Shown here: in pieces, positions 1 to 8,266 of the stretch
Position numbering within the stretch: the stretch's first letter is position 1
Layout of the letters: the number at the start of each line of letters is the position of its first letter
NCBI GenBank assembly: GCA_036803205.1
Contig: DAIRUS010000008.1
Span: 1 to 38,118, forward strand
Direction: 5' to 3'
DNA from: DAIRUS01 sp036803205
GTDB taxonomy: Bacteria; Patescibacteriota; Minisyncoccia; Minisyncoccales; GBS-2
Length of the DNA: 38,118 nucleotides
Translations under genes and position numbers: made by a program
The notes under the pieces: model-generated
Told to the model about the DNA's origin: nothing
What the model saw: the letters and a program-made list of their open reading frames with translations, nothing else
Database searches by the model: none

Positions 1-2
1 AG

Positions 3-467
3 GGTTATAAAATTTACTTCTATGAGAAAGCACCAAGTGTAAGTTTGGTTAGCCAAGATATCAAGTCGGTTGAAGTGGGTGGCAAAAGCGAAGCTAATTG
101 GAATATTAAAGTCGCAATCACTGCTTTAGGTGGCGATATCTATATCAGAAAGTATGATGCTACTACTACTCAAGATAGCGGTTTGGTAGCTGAAAAAATA
201 GAGTCAGCAATTGGCGGAGGTATTGTTTTCACTATCAGCAGTGATGCCACTCTTTCTACCAATGGGAATTGGTATATCCCAATTGGTGCCACCAAGACCT
301 TTACTGTTTCAGGTCGTATTCTTGCAGGACCAGCTGGTATGAACGGTGCTCATATTACCAAAATCAGATGGAACACTGATGATGGCACTACTGGTTGGAT
401 TCTTTGGAACTGGTCTTCAATCCCCTTGGTCTTCAAGACCGATAAGGTTTACGTTAGCAGCCAGTAG
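3..467 (+). CDS. C-terminal part of a hypothetical surface/secreted beta-rich protein (5' end outside window)
   Basis: The reading frame is open from the left edge of the window (first full codon at base 3) to a TAG at 465-467, so only the last 154 residues are seen. The residues are rich in Gly, Thr, Ser, Ile and Val, with alternating hydrophobic positions and few charges, as in extracellular Ig-like beta-sandwich domains. Pieces such as GGDIYIRKYD and FTVSGRI look like beta strands. No membrane anchor, sortase signal or catalytic motif is visible in this part. An intrinsic terminator follows about 50 bases downstream, so this is the last gene of its transcript. A cell-surface or appendage protein is an inference from composition. 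A TTG at base 45 is the first possible start inside the window but is very unlikely to be the real one. Confidence 0.6.
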   Translation, partial: GYKIYFYEKAPSVSLVSQDIKSVEVGGKSEANWNIKVAITALGGDIYIRKYDATTTQDSGLVAEKIESAIGGGIVFTISSDATLSTNGNWYIPIGATKTFTVSGRILAGPAGMNGAHITKIRWNTDDGTTGWILWNWSSIPLVFKTDKVYVSSQ

Positions 468-518
468 TAAATGAATTGTTAATTCTTTCATTTTGCCTTT
501 TCCTTGTGGGGCCCATTG

Positions 519-556
519 CCCCTCACCAAAATTGGTGGGGGGTTTTGGTTTTTTTT
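519..556 (+). terminator. Intrinsic terminator after the surface-type protein
   Basis: CCCCTCACC (519-527) pairs with GGTGGGGGG (534-542) across a 6-base AAAATT loop, giving a 9-bp stem with one G-U pair. A T-rich tail (543-556) follows, interrupted only by GG. It sits between the first gene and the metalloprotease. Confidence 0.75.
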
Positions 557-589
557 AAAATTTTGTTATAATAAAAATATAATAAAAAA

Positions 590-2269
590 ATGCTTTCAAA
601 AATGAAAAGAAAAATTATTTTCCTTGCTGGATTTTTTTTGTTAATGCCTTTAATTGTAAAAGGAGATGTTTTTGGTCAAAAAACTAATTTTTTTGTTGAT
701 TTAAATTATGATGCTCAAAGCCGAGAGAAAATCTCTGCCACTTTAATAAAAGTGACCAATAAACTCTATTTTTATGCTGATGATTATTGGTGGAACAAAT
801 TAGAAATTTCAAAAAGAGACCAAATAGATAGAAAATTATATGATTTATCAACCGAATTTGAATATCAAATCTATCCTCGCCTAACTAATATTTTTGGCTT
901 TGAACCAAAGCCCGGCATTGATGGCGACGAAAAAATTACTGTTTTAATTCAACCAATGAAAAAAGAAATCGGAGGCTATATCAGGACGGCTGATCTTTAT
1001 CCCCGAATTTTAAGCCCAAAATCAAATGAAAGAGAGATGTTTTATTTTAATCCCAAATATCTTGAAGATCCTTTTGTCAAAGGTTTTTTAGCCCATGAGT
1101 TTATGCATTTGATTACCTTCAATCAAAAAGAGAAATTGCAAAATTTAGAAGAAGAAATTTGGTTAACTGAAGCCTATTCTGAGTCAGCCATTTCTATTTT
1201 GGGTTATGAAGAGCCGTTTGAAGGTTCAAATTTGGAAAGAAGATTGAAAGATTTTTTGAAAAATCCTTCTGATTCTTTAACTGAATGGAAAAATGAAGCT
1301 CCAGATTATGCCATTGTCAATTTATTCAGCCAATATTTAATAGACCATTATGGCAAAGAAATTTTGGTTGAAGCCCTAAAATCAAACAAAGTTGGCATTG
1401 AATCAATCAATTTGGCTTTGAAAAAATTGGGCTACAATTTTGACTTTTCTCAGATTTTTAGAGATTGGACAATTGCTGTTTTGCTTAACGATTGTCAGTT
1501 GGGAAAAAATTATTGTTATTTTCAAAAAAACCTAAAGAACCTAAAAATTACTCCCACTGTTTATTATCTTCCTTCAAAAGCTGAAAGTGTTTTGTCTACC
1601 TTTCATCTGGTTTCAGGCTGGGCGGGCAATTGGCAAAAAATTATTGGTGGCGACAGTAATCTTTCTTTAAAATTTGATGGCCAAGACGGCGTTCCTTTTC
1701 AGGTGCCTTATTTGCTTTGTGCTGAAAAATGTGAGCTCCGATTTTTAGAACTCAATGAAAAAAACGAAAGCCAAATTTTCATTTCCGATTTCCAAAAATA
1801 TTATTCTTTAATTCTCATTCCCCAAGTCCATTCAACTGCCGGAGGTTCTTTTTCTTGGCAGGTCTCAACCAAAAAAGAAGCCAAAGAAGATTTAGAGCTA
1901 AAAGCCAAATTAATTGCCCAAATTGAAAAATTAAAGAGAGAAATCGCCACCCTTCAAGCTCAAACCATTCTTTTGCCCAAACCAGAATCAAATTTTTTAA
2001 CCTGCCAAAAAATTGAAAACAATCTCTATTATGGAATGATGGCAAACAACGAAGTCAAATGCCTTCAAGAATTTTTAAAAACCCAGGGCTCAGAAATCTA
2101 TCCCCAAGGTTTAGTTACCGGAAACTTTTTACAACTAACCAAAAGGGCCGTCATTCGCTTCCAAGAAAAATACGCCAATGAAATTTTAAAACCCCTTGGT
2201 TTGGAAAACGGCACTGGCTATGTTGGCCCTCTCACCCGCGCCAAAATCAATTCTTTTTTCACCCAATAA
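590..2269 (+). CDS. Secreted HExxH zinc metalloprotease with coiled coil and peptidoglycan-binding domain
   Basis: A hydrophobic signal peptide (about residues 8-24, ending near VKGDVFG) is followed by a gluzincin-type zinc site: HEFMH at 169-173 and a likely third ligand, Glu194, in WLTEAYSE. This resembles M30 (hyicolysin)-like and related peptidases. A middle beta-rich region precedes a Lys/Glu-rich coiled coil (about 424-460). The C-terminus (about 490-555) is a PF01471-type peptidoglycan-binding domain, with CLQEFLKTQG, AVIRFQEKYA and GPLTRAKIN. I infer a secreted or wall-attached protease acting on surface proteins. ATG 590 is given as the start; ATG 602, directly before the basic n-region KRK, gives a more standard signal peptide and is a good alternative. 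No clear Shine-Dalgarno is present, but TATAAT occurs at 567-572 and 578-583. Exact peptidase family is uncertain. Confidence 0.8.
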   Translation: MLSKMKRKIIFLAGFFLLMPLIVKGDVFGQKTNFFVDLNYDAQSREKISATLIKVTNKLYFYADDYWWNKLEISKRDQIDRKLYDLSTEFEYQIYPRLTNIFGFEPKPGIDGDEKITVLIQPMKKEIGGYIRTADLYPRILSPKSNEREMFYFNPKYLEDPFVKGFLAHEFMHLITFNQKEKLQNLEEEIWLTEAYSESAISILGYEEPFEGSNLERRLKDFLKNPSDSLTEWKNEAPDYAIVNLFSQYLIDHYGKEILVEALKSNKVGIESINLALKKLGYNFDFSQIFRDWTIAVLLNDCQLGKNYCYFQKNLKNLKITPTVYYLPSKAESVLSTFHLVSGWAGNWQKIIGGDSNLSLKFDGQDGVPFQVPYLLCAEKCELRFLELNEKNESQIFISDFQKYYSLILIPQVHSTAGGSFSWQVSTKKEAKEDLELKAKLIAQIEKLKREIATLQAQTILLPKPESNFLTCQKIENNLYYGMMANNEVKCLQEFLKTQGSEIYPQGLVTGNFLQLTKRAVIRFQEKYANEILKPLGLENGTGYVGPLTRAKINSFFTQ

Positions 2270-2287
2270 CCATCTTAATTTCTCCAT

Positions 2288-2344
2288 TCTAATTTTTCCC
2301 CACTTCATTTTTCCTATTTTAATTTTTCCCCTTTAATTTTCCCC
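2288..2344 (+). repeat. Three imperfect copies of a TTTAATTTTTCCCC pyrimidine-rich unit between convergent genes
   Basis: Copies lie at 2288-2301 (TCTAATTTTTCCCC), 2318-2331 (TTTAATTTTTCCCC) and 2332-2344 (one T shorter). The whole 2270-2380 stretch is almost purine-free on this strand. No reading frame is apparent. It lies just past the metalloprotease stop and may help termination or simply be low-complexity spacer. Confidence 0.6.
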
Positions 2345-2389
2345 AAAACAAAAAATTCTCCCCCCAAACTCTCTTTTTTTAAATTCCTA

Positions 2390-2419
2390 CACATTATTTT
2401 GCCATGGCTTTTTAATGTG
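2390..2419. other. Hairpin with central GCCATGGC palindrome between convergent genes
   Basis: CACATTA (2390-2396) and TAATGTG (2413-2419) are perfect inverted repeats enclosing TTTT-GCCATGGC-TTTT. Read on the minus strand, 13 bases (GCCATGGCAAAAT) match the start of the 20-base direct repeat found at 16028 and 16724. It may be a terminator-like structure for the two convergent genes or a copy of a regulatory motif. Function is unknown. Confidence 0.45.
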
Positions 2420-2446
2420 GAGGATTTGAGATGGGGTTTTTTAATT

Positions 2447-4780
2447 TTAGGGGAGGGTTTTTAAAAATTCATCCACTTTATCTTTTAATTCTGGCCAGAG
2501 TTCTAAAATTTTTAGGGCTTCTTTTTTTGCCTCTTCAGTTTTTCCCAGTTCTTTGTAGCAGACAGATAAAGAGATGCGGTAGTGAAGATTTGCAGGGTTA
2601 ATTTGAATTAATTTTTGAAAAATTTCAAGTAATTTTTTGTAATTTTTCTGATGGAAATAAGCCTGAGCTAATTGTTCAAGGGCTTTTTGAGAATTTTGAG
2701 GATATCCCAACTCTTCCGCCCTTTTTAAGCTTTTTTCGCCCTCCTCAAGGTTTCCTAAAAAAATTTCCGAAAGTCCTTTTAGCCAATGACACTCAGCCAA
2801 TCTTGAGTTTAAATTGATACATTCTTCTGCTCTTTCTTTAGCTTGTTGATATTGGTTAGTCAAAAGGTCAGCAGTAATCTTGGCAACAAAAACTTCTTGC
2901 CTTTTTGGACTGAGCTGATAAACTCTTTCCAGGGCGTAATAGGCTTCATTTTTTAGTTTCTTGGCAATTTCTGGATCCTTTTCTTGTTTTAATAGATCAA
3001 GAGTAAAGGCAACCAGATTAATCCAGCTTCGGGTACAGTAAGGCTGAATTTCAACCACTTCTTTAGCCAACTCCTGGCCCTTTTTTTCCAAATCAAAACT
3101 CAGTTTAAGCTTCTTTGCCTGGCATTCCAACAAAAATTCAATATATTTTTTTCTCAAATAGGCATCAATCACACTTTTTTTCTTTAAGAACTCATTCAAC
3201 CTATTTAAAGCCAATTCACAATTTCCTTGATTGACCAAAACCTTGACAATGTTAATCTGAGTATTAATTGAAAAGGGTTTTAAGTTGAATTCCCAGATAA
3301 ACCAGATTATTGTCAAAGCCAAAATTAGCAAAAAAGGCATTTTGTATTTTTCCCATTTTTTGAGGTTTAAGCTTTTGCGGGTTGGGGAAGGAGGCATTGC
3401 CATATTAGCTGAAGGAGAACTTTCCTTCAGCAAGAAAAGGGAATAGCCAATCAGCAAGAAAGAAATTAAATAAGTAGAAAAGGTGTCAAAGCTAAAAAAA
3501 TTAGCCATTAAATAAGCAATGAATGTGGCTTGGAGACTGTGGGATATGAGGGGAGGGGGGACTTTGTCTTCGTTATTGGTTGATGAAATCCCTTTTAATT
3601 TTTGTAATTGCCAAAATAAAATTCCAAAAAGAGACAAATAAATTATCAAAGCCAACACTCCAGCTGTTATCCCAATATCAAAAACAAAATTATGCGCCCG
3701 GTCCCACCAAGAAGCTGCTTCATTACCTGGCATTTTTTCAATCCCCGGTAAAGAAGGGTCATAATATCTATCAAAGCCAACGGCAAAATTTTCCGGGCCA
3801 TAACCTAAAATTGGTCTCGCTTTCAATGCTTCCCAAGCCACTTTCCAACCAGAAATTCTTGGGTCAGTTAGACCAGCCTTAATTGAAAGCCGACTGGCAA
3901 TCTGCCTGAAAACTCTATTTTCTTGAATGAGTGTTGGCAGTTTGGGTTGAGTATTGAGATAATAAATTCCAGAGACCAAAAAGATGGTAAAAATTAAGGC
4001 GATAATTTTTAAAGCCAGGGAGAAGAAAAATTTTTTAAAAGGATAAAAGAAAATAAAATAGAAAAATCCAACAAAAAATCCAATCATTACTGCCCGGGTT
4101 TGGGTGATAAAAATTGCCACAAAAACAAATGAGAAAAAAGAGAGAAAGTAAAAAAGTTTTTTAAGAAGATTTTTTGTTTTCAACCCAAAACTCAAAACCA
4201 AAAAGCTCAAAAGCAAAAGATAGATTGCCAAAAATATTGGCCCACCAATAGTTGAAGGTGGTCTCGTCTCAAAAGGAATCAAAAACTCTTTTAGCCAGCC
4301 CTGCCATTGAAAAAAAGCGACCAGGCAGACCAAAATTCCAATCAGAATGGAAAAATCCCAAACTTTTTGCCAATCTGATTTTTTCAAAATCAAAAAAACT
4401 AAAAGAGTAAAAAAAATATAAAAGGCGAAATTGACAAAACCACCGGAGCGATGAGGGTCGCCCCAGAGACTAAAATTCCGGTCTAAAGAAAAAAGAGTTG
4501 CCAGAAGATAAATTCCCAAAAGTGCCAAAAGCAAATAAAAACCAATTTTAGCCCTTCCCAAAAATCTGAAAGAGGACCACTCTTTGGTAGTTAAAAATTG
4601 GTACAAGAAAAGAAAAATTAAAACCACTAAAACAATTCTAAAGACAAAAGTTTTTCCCCAATCAGATGGTGAAAACCAAGGCGGAAAATTTAATAAAGGT
4701 AAAGCCAAAATTAAAAGAAACCCAATTAAATAAAACCAAGACAATTTATGCCAAGGGTTTTTTAGCGCCTTGCTCTTCAT
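2447..4780 (-). CDS. O-antigen ligase/polymerase-like membrane protein with C-terminal TPR repeats
   Basis: The N-terminal ~480 residues contain roughly a dozen hydrophobic helices. They carry the Wzy_C/WaaL-type loop signatures SLWGDPHRSGG near residue 110 and ARPILGYGPENF near 330, then a large outer loop and RAHNFVFDIGITAG. From about residue 545 onward the protein is hydrophilic, with TPR helices (for example CELALNRLNEFL, AECHWLKGLSEIFLGN and LHYRISLSVCYKELGKTEEA). This O-antigen-ligase-plus-TPR layout is common in Patescibacteria. Members transfer or polymerise glycans outside the membrane, or glycosylate proteins. Which reaction applies here cannot be read from the sequence. It is divergent from the polysaccharide locus, with only 42 bases between the two starts, so the promoters must overlap. 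Confidence 0.8.
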   Translation of the reverse strand: MKSKALKNPWHKLSWFYLIGFLLILALPLLNFPPWFSPSDWGKTFVFRIVLVVLIFLFLYQFLTTKEWSSFRFLGRAKIGFYLLLALLGIYLLATLFSLDRNFSLWGDPHRSGGFVNFAFYIFFTLLVFLILKKSDWQKVWDFSILIGILVCLVAFFQWQGWLKEFLIPFETRPPSTIGGPIFLAIYLLLLSFLVLSFGLKTKNLLKKLFYFLSFFSFVFVAIFITQTRAVMIGFFVGFFYFIFFYPFKKFFFSLALKIIALIFTIFLVSGIYYLNTQPKLPTLIQENRVFRQIASRLSIKAGLTDPRISGWKVAWEALKARPILGYGPENFAVGFDRYYDPSLPGIEKMPGNEAASWWDRAHNFVFDIGITAGVLALIIYLSLFGILFWQLQKLKGISSTNNEDKVPPPLISHSLQATFIAYLMANFFSFDTFSTYLISFLLIGYSLFLLKESSPSANMAMPPSPTRKSLNLKKWEKYKMPFLLILALTIIWFIWEFNLKPFSINTQINIVKVLVNQGNCELALNRLNEFLKKKSVIDAYLRKKYIEFLLECQAKKLKLSFDLEKKGQELAKEVVEIQPYCTRSWINLVAFTLDLLKQEKDPEIAKKLKNEAYYALERVYQLSPKRQEVFVAKITADLLTNQYQQAKERAEECINLNSRLAECHWLKGLSEIFLGNLEEGEKSLKRAEELGYPQNSQKALEQLAQAYFHQKNYKKLLEIFQKLIQINPANLHYRISLSVCYKELGKTEEAKKEALKILELWPELKDKVDEFLKTLP

Positions 4781-4822
4781 CTTATTTTATGATATAAAAA
4801 CTCTAACAAACTGTCTATAAAA

Positions 4823-5533
4823 ATGATGGATAATCTAAAAAATTACAAAGCAGTTATTTTGGCTGGAGGGAGGGGAACCCGACTTTATCCGGTGACAAAA
4901 GAAATTCCCAAACCCTTGCTTCCAGTAAAAAAAAGACCAATTATTAATTACTTAGTTGACCTTTTTTATTTTCAAGGAATAAAAGAAATTGCCATTTTAA
5001 TCAATAAAGAATTTAATCAAGATTTTTTCTGGTGGAAAAGAAGATATTATCCTCGAACAAAAATTAAGTTTTTCGAAGAGAATGAACCTCTGGGTACTTT
5101 TGGCGGACTTTGGCTTTTAAAAAATTGGATAGGGAAGAATCCATTTTTTCTCACCAATGGCGATGAGTTAAAGGAGATAAACCTTTTAAAGATGGTTGCG
5201 TTTCATCAAAGGACCAATTCTTTAGCCACCATTGCCTTAATAAAAGTGCCTGACCCCTCTAATTATGGAGTGGCTATCTGTGAAAATGGCTACATCAAAA
5301 AATTTTTAGAAAAACCAAAATCTCCTCCCTCAAATTATATTAACTCCGGTCTTTATCTGCTTTCACCAGAAATTTTTCAATATCATTCCGGACCAAAATT
5401 TTTGATGATTGAAAAGGATATTTTCCCAAAATTAGCTCAAGAAAATCGATTGGCTGGTTTTCAATATAATGGCAAATGGTATGACTGTGGTACCTGGGAA
5501 CGATACGAAAAAGCCTTGATTGAGTGGTCTTAA
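4823..5533 (+). CDS. Sugar-1-phosphate nucleotidyltransferase
   Basis: This is a short (236 aa) NTP_transferase-fold enzyme that would make an NDP-sugar from NTP and sugar-1-phosphate. The pyrophosphorylase signature LAGGRGTRLYP (about residues 13-23) is followed by KEIPKPLLPV with its conserved Lys. NGDEL near 115 would carry the metal-binding Asp, and EKPKSPPSNYINSGLYL matches the sugar-binding strand. It lacks the C-terminal left-handed beta-helix of GlmU, so it is a stand-alone nucleotidyltransferase of the RmlA/mannose-1-phosphate guanylyltransferase type; the sugar cannot be assigned. A second ATG lies at 4826. It is the first gene of the plus-strand glycan locus, 65 bases before the epimerase. 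Confidence 0.85.
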   Translation: MMDNLKNYKAVILAGGRGTRLYPVTKEIPKPLLPVKKRPIINYLVDLFYFQGIKEIAILINKEFNQDFFWWKRRYYPRTKIKFFEENEPLGTFGGLWLLKNWIGKNPFFLTNGDELKEINLLKMVAFHQRTNSLATIALIKVPDPSNYGVAICENGYIKKFLEKPKSPPSNYINSGLYLLSPEIFQYHSGPKFLMIEKDIFPKLAQENRLAGFQYNGKWYDCGTWERYEKALIEWS

Positions 5534-5597
5534 TGAAATAATTTTAAGATTTTAAAGAGCTTAGTTCTTTGAGCTTCTTAAAGTATTATTTTAAATT

Positions 5598-6521
5598 ATG
5601 TCAAAAATAATTTTAGTCACCGGAGGGGCGGGATTTATCGGTTCTCACCTCGTCGATAGATTAATTGGGAAAGGGTATAAAGTAGTGGTGATTGACAACT
5701 TATCAACTGGCAAAAAAGAAAATTTAAATCCTAAAGCGAAATTTTATAAAATTAATATTTGTTCTCCCAAAATTTCTCAAATTTTCAAAAAAGAAAAACC
5801 AGAAATTGTTTTTCATTTAGCTGCCCAAATTAATGTCAGAAAATCAGTGGAAAATCCTCTTTTTGATGCCAAGACAAACATTTTAGGCTCTCTCAATGTT
5901 TTGGAAAATTGTAAAAATTTTAAAGTTCAAAAAATTATTTTCGCTTCAACAGGTGGGGCAATTTATGGCCAGGCAAAAAAACTTCCTACTCCAGAAGATT
6001 ATTTAGCTAATCCTCTTTCTCCTTATGGCATTGCCAAATTAACCACTGAAAAATATTTAAACTATTATTATCAAGTCCTTGGCTTGCCCTATATTTCTTT
6101 GAGATTAGCTAATGTTTATGGACCAAGGCAAGATGGAAGCGGAGAAGCAGGAGTAATAGCCATTTTTTTGGGGAAAATGCTAAGAGGAGAAAATCCAGTT
6201 ATTTTTGGCGACGGAAAACAGACAAGAGATTTTATTTTTGTTGAGGATGTAATATCTGCTTTTCTTTTGTCAATGAAAATCAAAAAAGTAGGTATTTTTA
6301 ATATTGGCACGGCAAAAGAAACAGACATTAATACCATTTTTAAAAAATTAAAAGAATTAACCAATCAAAAACAAAAACCAATTTACGAAAAAGAAAGAAA
6401 GGGCGATTTAAAAAGAAGTTGCTTGGATATTGAAAAAGCAAAAGAAAAATTAAAATGGCAACCAAAATATTCTTTAGAAAAAGGGCTGGAAAAAACTATT
6501 CAATGGTTTCAAAATCTATGA
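5598..6521 (+). CDS. NAD-dependent sugar epimerase/dehydratase (UDP-glucose 4-epimerase-like)
   Basis: This is an extended short-chain dehydrogenase of 307 residues. The Rossmann motif GGAGFIG is at 9-15, the acidic residue ending strand 2 is in VIDNLSTG, the catalytic Ser/Thr is in STGGAIYG (117-124), and the YxxxK pair is Tyr143-Lys147. The substrate-side motifs RLANVYGPRQ and GDGKQTRDFIFVEDV are typical of GalE-like enzymes. It probably interconverts UDP-glucose and UDP-galactose, which would feed the UDP-galactopyranose mutase two genes downstream. The precise sugar is an inference from that neighbour. Its stop overlaps an ATG at 6518 that begins the decayed methyltransferase region. Confidence 0.87.
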   Translation: MSKIILVTGGAGFIGSHLVDRLIGKGYKVVVIDNLSTGKKENLNPKAKFYKINICSPKISQIFKKEKPEIVFHLAAQINVRKSVENPLFDAKTNILGSLNVLENCKNFKVQKIIFASTGGAIYGQAKKLPTPEDYLANPLSPYGIAKLTTEKYLNYYYQVLGLPYISLRLANVYGPRQDGSGEAGVIAIFLGKMLRGENPVIFGDGKQTRDFIFVEDVISAFLLSMKIKKVGIFNIGTAKETDINTIFKKLKELTNQKQKPIYEKERKGDLKRSCLDIEKAKEKLKWQPKYSLEKGLEKTIQWFQNL

Positions 6522-6976
6522 CCTTAGAAGAAAAAAGAGAAAAATTTTTTAAACTCCTTGACGCAATGGAGAAAAAAAAGATTCATTTTCAAAAATACTC
6601 AGGTCCTGTCAGAAGGTAAAATTCATGCTTTTGAACCAATTCCTGAAATAATTATATAGAAAAACATAAACCACCCGATGTGATAAAAGTGGAGGGATGG
6701 GAATTTAAAGTTATTGAGGGCAGCATTGAGTTGTTAAAAAAATATAATCCTATAATAGCAATGGAGGTTTGGGGAAAGGAAAGAAGGGAAAAGTTTTCAA
6801 AAATAGCAATAGAAAAACTTTATAAATTAGGTTTTAACAGTTATAGAATTAATCAATCTGGAGATTTAATTGAGTGTATTCTAAACGATAAAATATATAC
6901 CTTGTATGGCTGGCTGGAAGTTAGTGAACTTTTTTTAGACTGGGATAATTTTATTTTTCAAAGAAATTATGGGTAG
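6518..6976 (+). pseudogene. Decayed FkbM-family SAM-dependent methyltransferase
   Basis: Two recognisable blocks of an FkbM methyltransferase lie in different frames. GKIHAFEPIPE (within 6600-6656) is the family's AFEP-type block and ends at a TAG. A second block from 6665, with DVIKVEGWEFKVIEG followed by KKYNPIIAMEVW, is the family's C-terminal part. The roughly 70-80 residues that normally separate them are missing, and the usual IK-ID-VEG stretch has lost two residues. A third frame from ATG 6518 gives a 33-residue peptide that overlaps the epimerase stop (ATGA); whether it was part of the same gene is unclear. The longest remaining open piece begins at GTG 6680 (98 aa), too short to bind SAM. 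It overlaps glf by 8 bases, so the decayed message may still be translated into glf. Confidence 0.75.
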
Positions 6977-8080
6977 AAAAATATTAATTGTAGGAGCGGG
7001 CATTACCGGCATTACTTTAGCAGAAAAACTTGCCAGCAAAGGCAATAAAGTTTTAATTATTGAAAAAAGAAGTCATATTAGTGGTAATTGTTATGATTTC
7101 AAGAATAAAGATGGCATCTTGGTTCATAAATATGGTCCTCATATTTTCCCCACAAATTACAAAAAAGTTTGGGATTATTTGTCAAAATTTAGAGATTGGA
7201 TTCCTTATCAACATAAAGTTTTAGGATTTATTGACGGAAAATACGTGCCAATCCCTTTTAATTTTAATAGCCTTCATCAGATTTTTAACAAAGAAAAAGC
7301 GGTAAAATTAGAGAGAAAACTTTGGAAAAAAATTGGATATAATAAAAAATTACCCATTTTAGAACTTAGAAAAACAAAAGATGAAGAATTAAGATTTTTA
7401 GCGGAATTTATTTATAAAAAAATATTTTTGCCTTATACCCAAAAGCAGTGGGAAATGAGGCGGAAGAAATTGATTCTTCAGTTACAGCAAGAGTGCCAGG
7501 AGTGACGTCTCGTGATGATAGATATTTTCATGATAAATATCAAGGAATACCAAAAGGAGGATATACAAAGATGTTTGAAAAAATGCTTGAAAACAAAAAT
7601 ATCAAGGTTAAACTGAAAACTGATTACAAAAAGATAAAGAACAAAATTAGTTATGATTTACTGTTTTATACCAGCCGAATTGATGAATTTTTTAGCTATA
7701 AATTTGGAAAACTTGATTATCGTTATTTAAAAATTAATTTTAAAACTATAAGCAAAGAAAGCTATCAACCGGTTTTAGTAGTAAATTATCCAGATTTACA
7801 TTATAAATTTACAAGGATTACCGAATTTAAAAAATTAACCCAACAAAAACATCCAAAAACAACTATTGGGATTGAGTATCCGGGAAAAAAAGGCTTTATA
7901 GGTTGGCTAATATTAACAAAGCAAAACATTAAAATACTTGAAAAATATCAATATGAGATTAAACAATTAAAAAATATTTACTTTATTGGACGACTCGCAG
8001 AATATAAATATTACAATATGGATGATGCTATAAAAAATGCTTTAACTATGTTTCAAAAAGTTGAATACCAGAATTTTTGA
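6969..8080 (+). CDS. glf: UDP-galactopyranose mutase, split by a one-base frameshift
   Basis: Glf is an FAD enzyme that converts UDP-galactopyranose to UDP-galactofuranose for surface glycans. The first part (6969-7505) has the FAD-binding GAGITG at residues 9-14, KRSHISGNCYD, and YGPHIFPTN. The second part, read from about 7450 to 8080, has EEIDSSVTARVP, SRDDRYFHDKYQGIPKGGYT and the C-terminal GRLAEYKYYNMDDAI. The break is inside the conserved YTQKQWG-NEAEEID stretch. Adding one G to the GGG at 7450-7452 restores a continuous protein of about 370 residues, the family's usual length. It is either a recent loss-of-function mutation, a homopolymer assembly error, or much less likely programmed frameshifting. 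The start overlaps the previous reading frame. Confidence 0.87.
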
Positions 8081-8095
8081 TAAAATAAAATTTCT

Positions 8096-8266
8096 ATGTC
8101 TCCAAAAACGTTAGTTATTTTTTATCCTGGCAAAGTCATCACCGGCGCTAAAGCAGGAAATAGCGCAAAACCAAGGATTATTCGGCTGAAGACCTCATTT
8201 TCTCTTAACAGAATGTCCTCAGCCCAACAATCACATTTTGGCATCCGACTTCAATTTGTATTATGA
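8096..8266 (+). pseudogene. Short scrap before the glycosyltransferase, possibly a decayed gene
   Basis: An ATG at 8096 opens a 56-residue frame that starts plausibly (MSPKTLVIFYPG, a beta strand as at the N-terminus of many glycosyltransferases) and then becomes unconvincing. A second frame in the same stretch reads LLTECPQPNNHILASDF and stops at 8273, which looks more protein-like. The frame switch suggests a gene reduced to its ends. The 56-residue frame ends in an ATGA overlap with the next start, so translational coupling may persist. No family can be assigned. Confidence 0.35.

Noticed and set aside
1815..2045. Minus-strand ORF inside the metalloprotease gene
   Set aside because: It lies wholly within a well-supported coding gene, shows no family motif, and has a composition typical of an antisense shadow. 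The same holds for other antisense frames inside secA, pgk, ftsX and the glycan genes.
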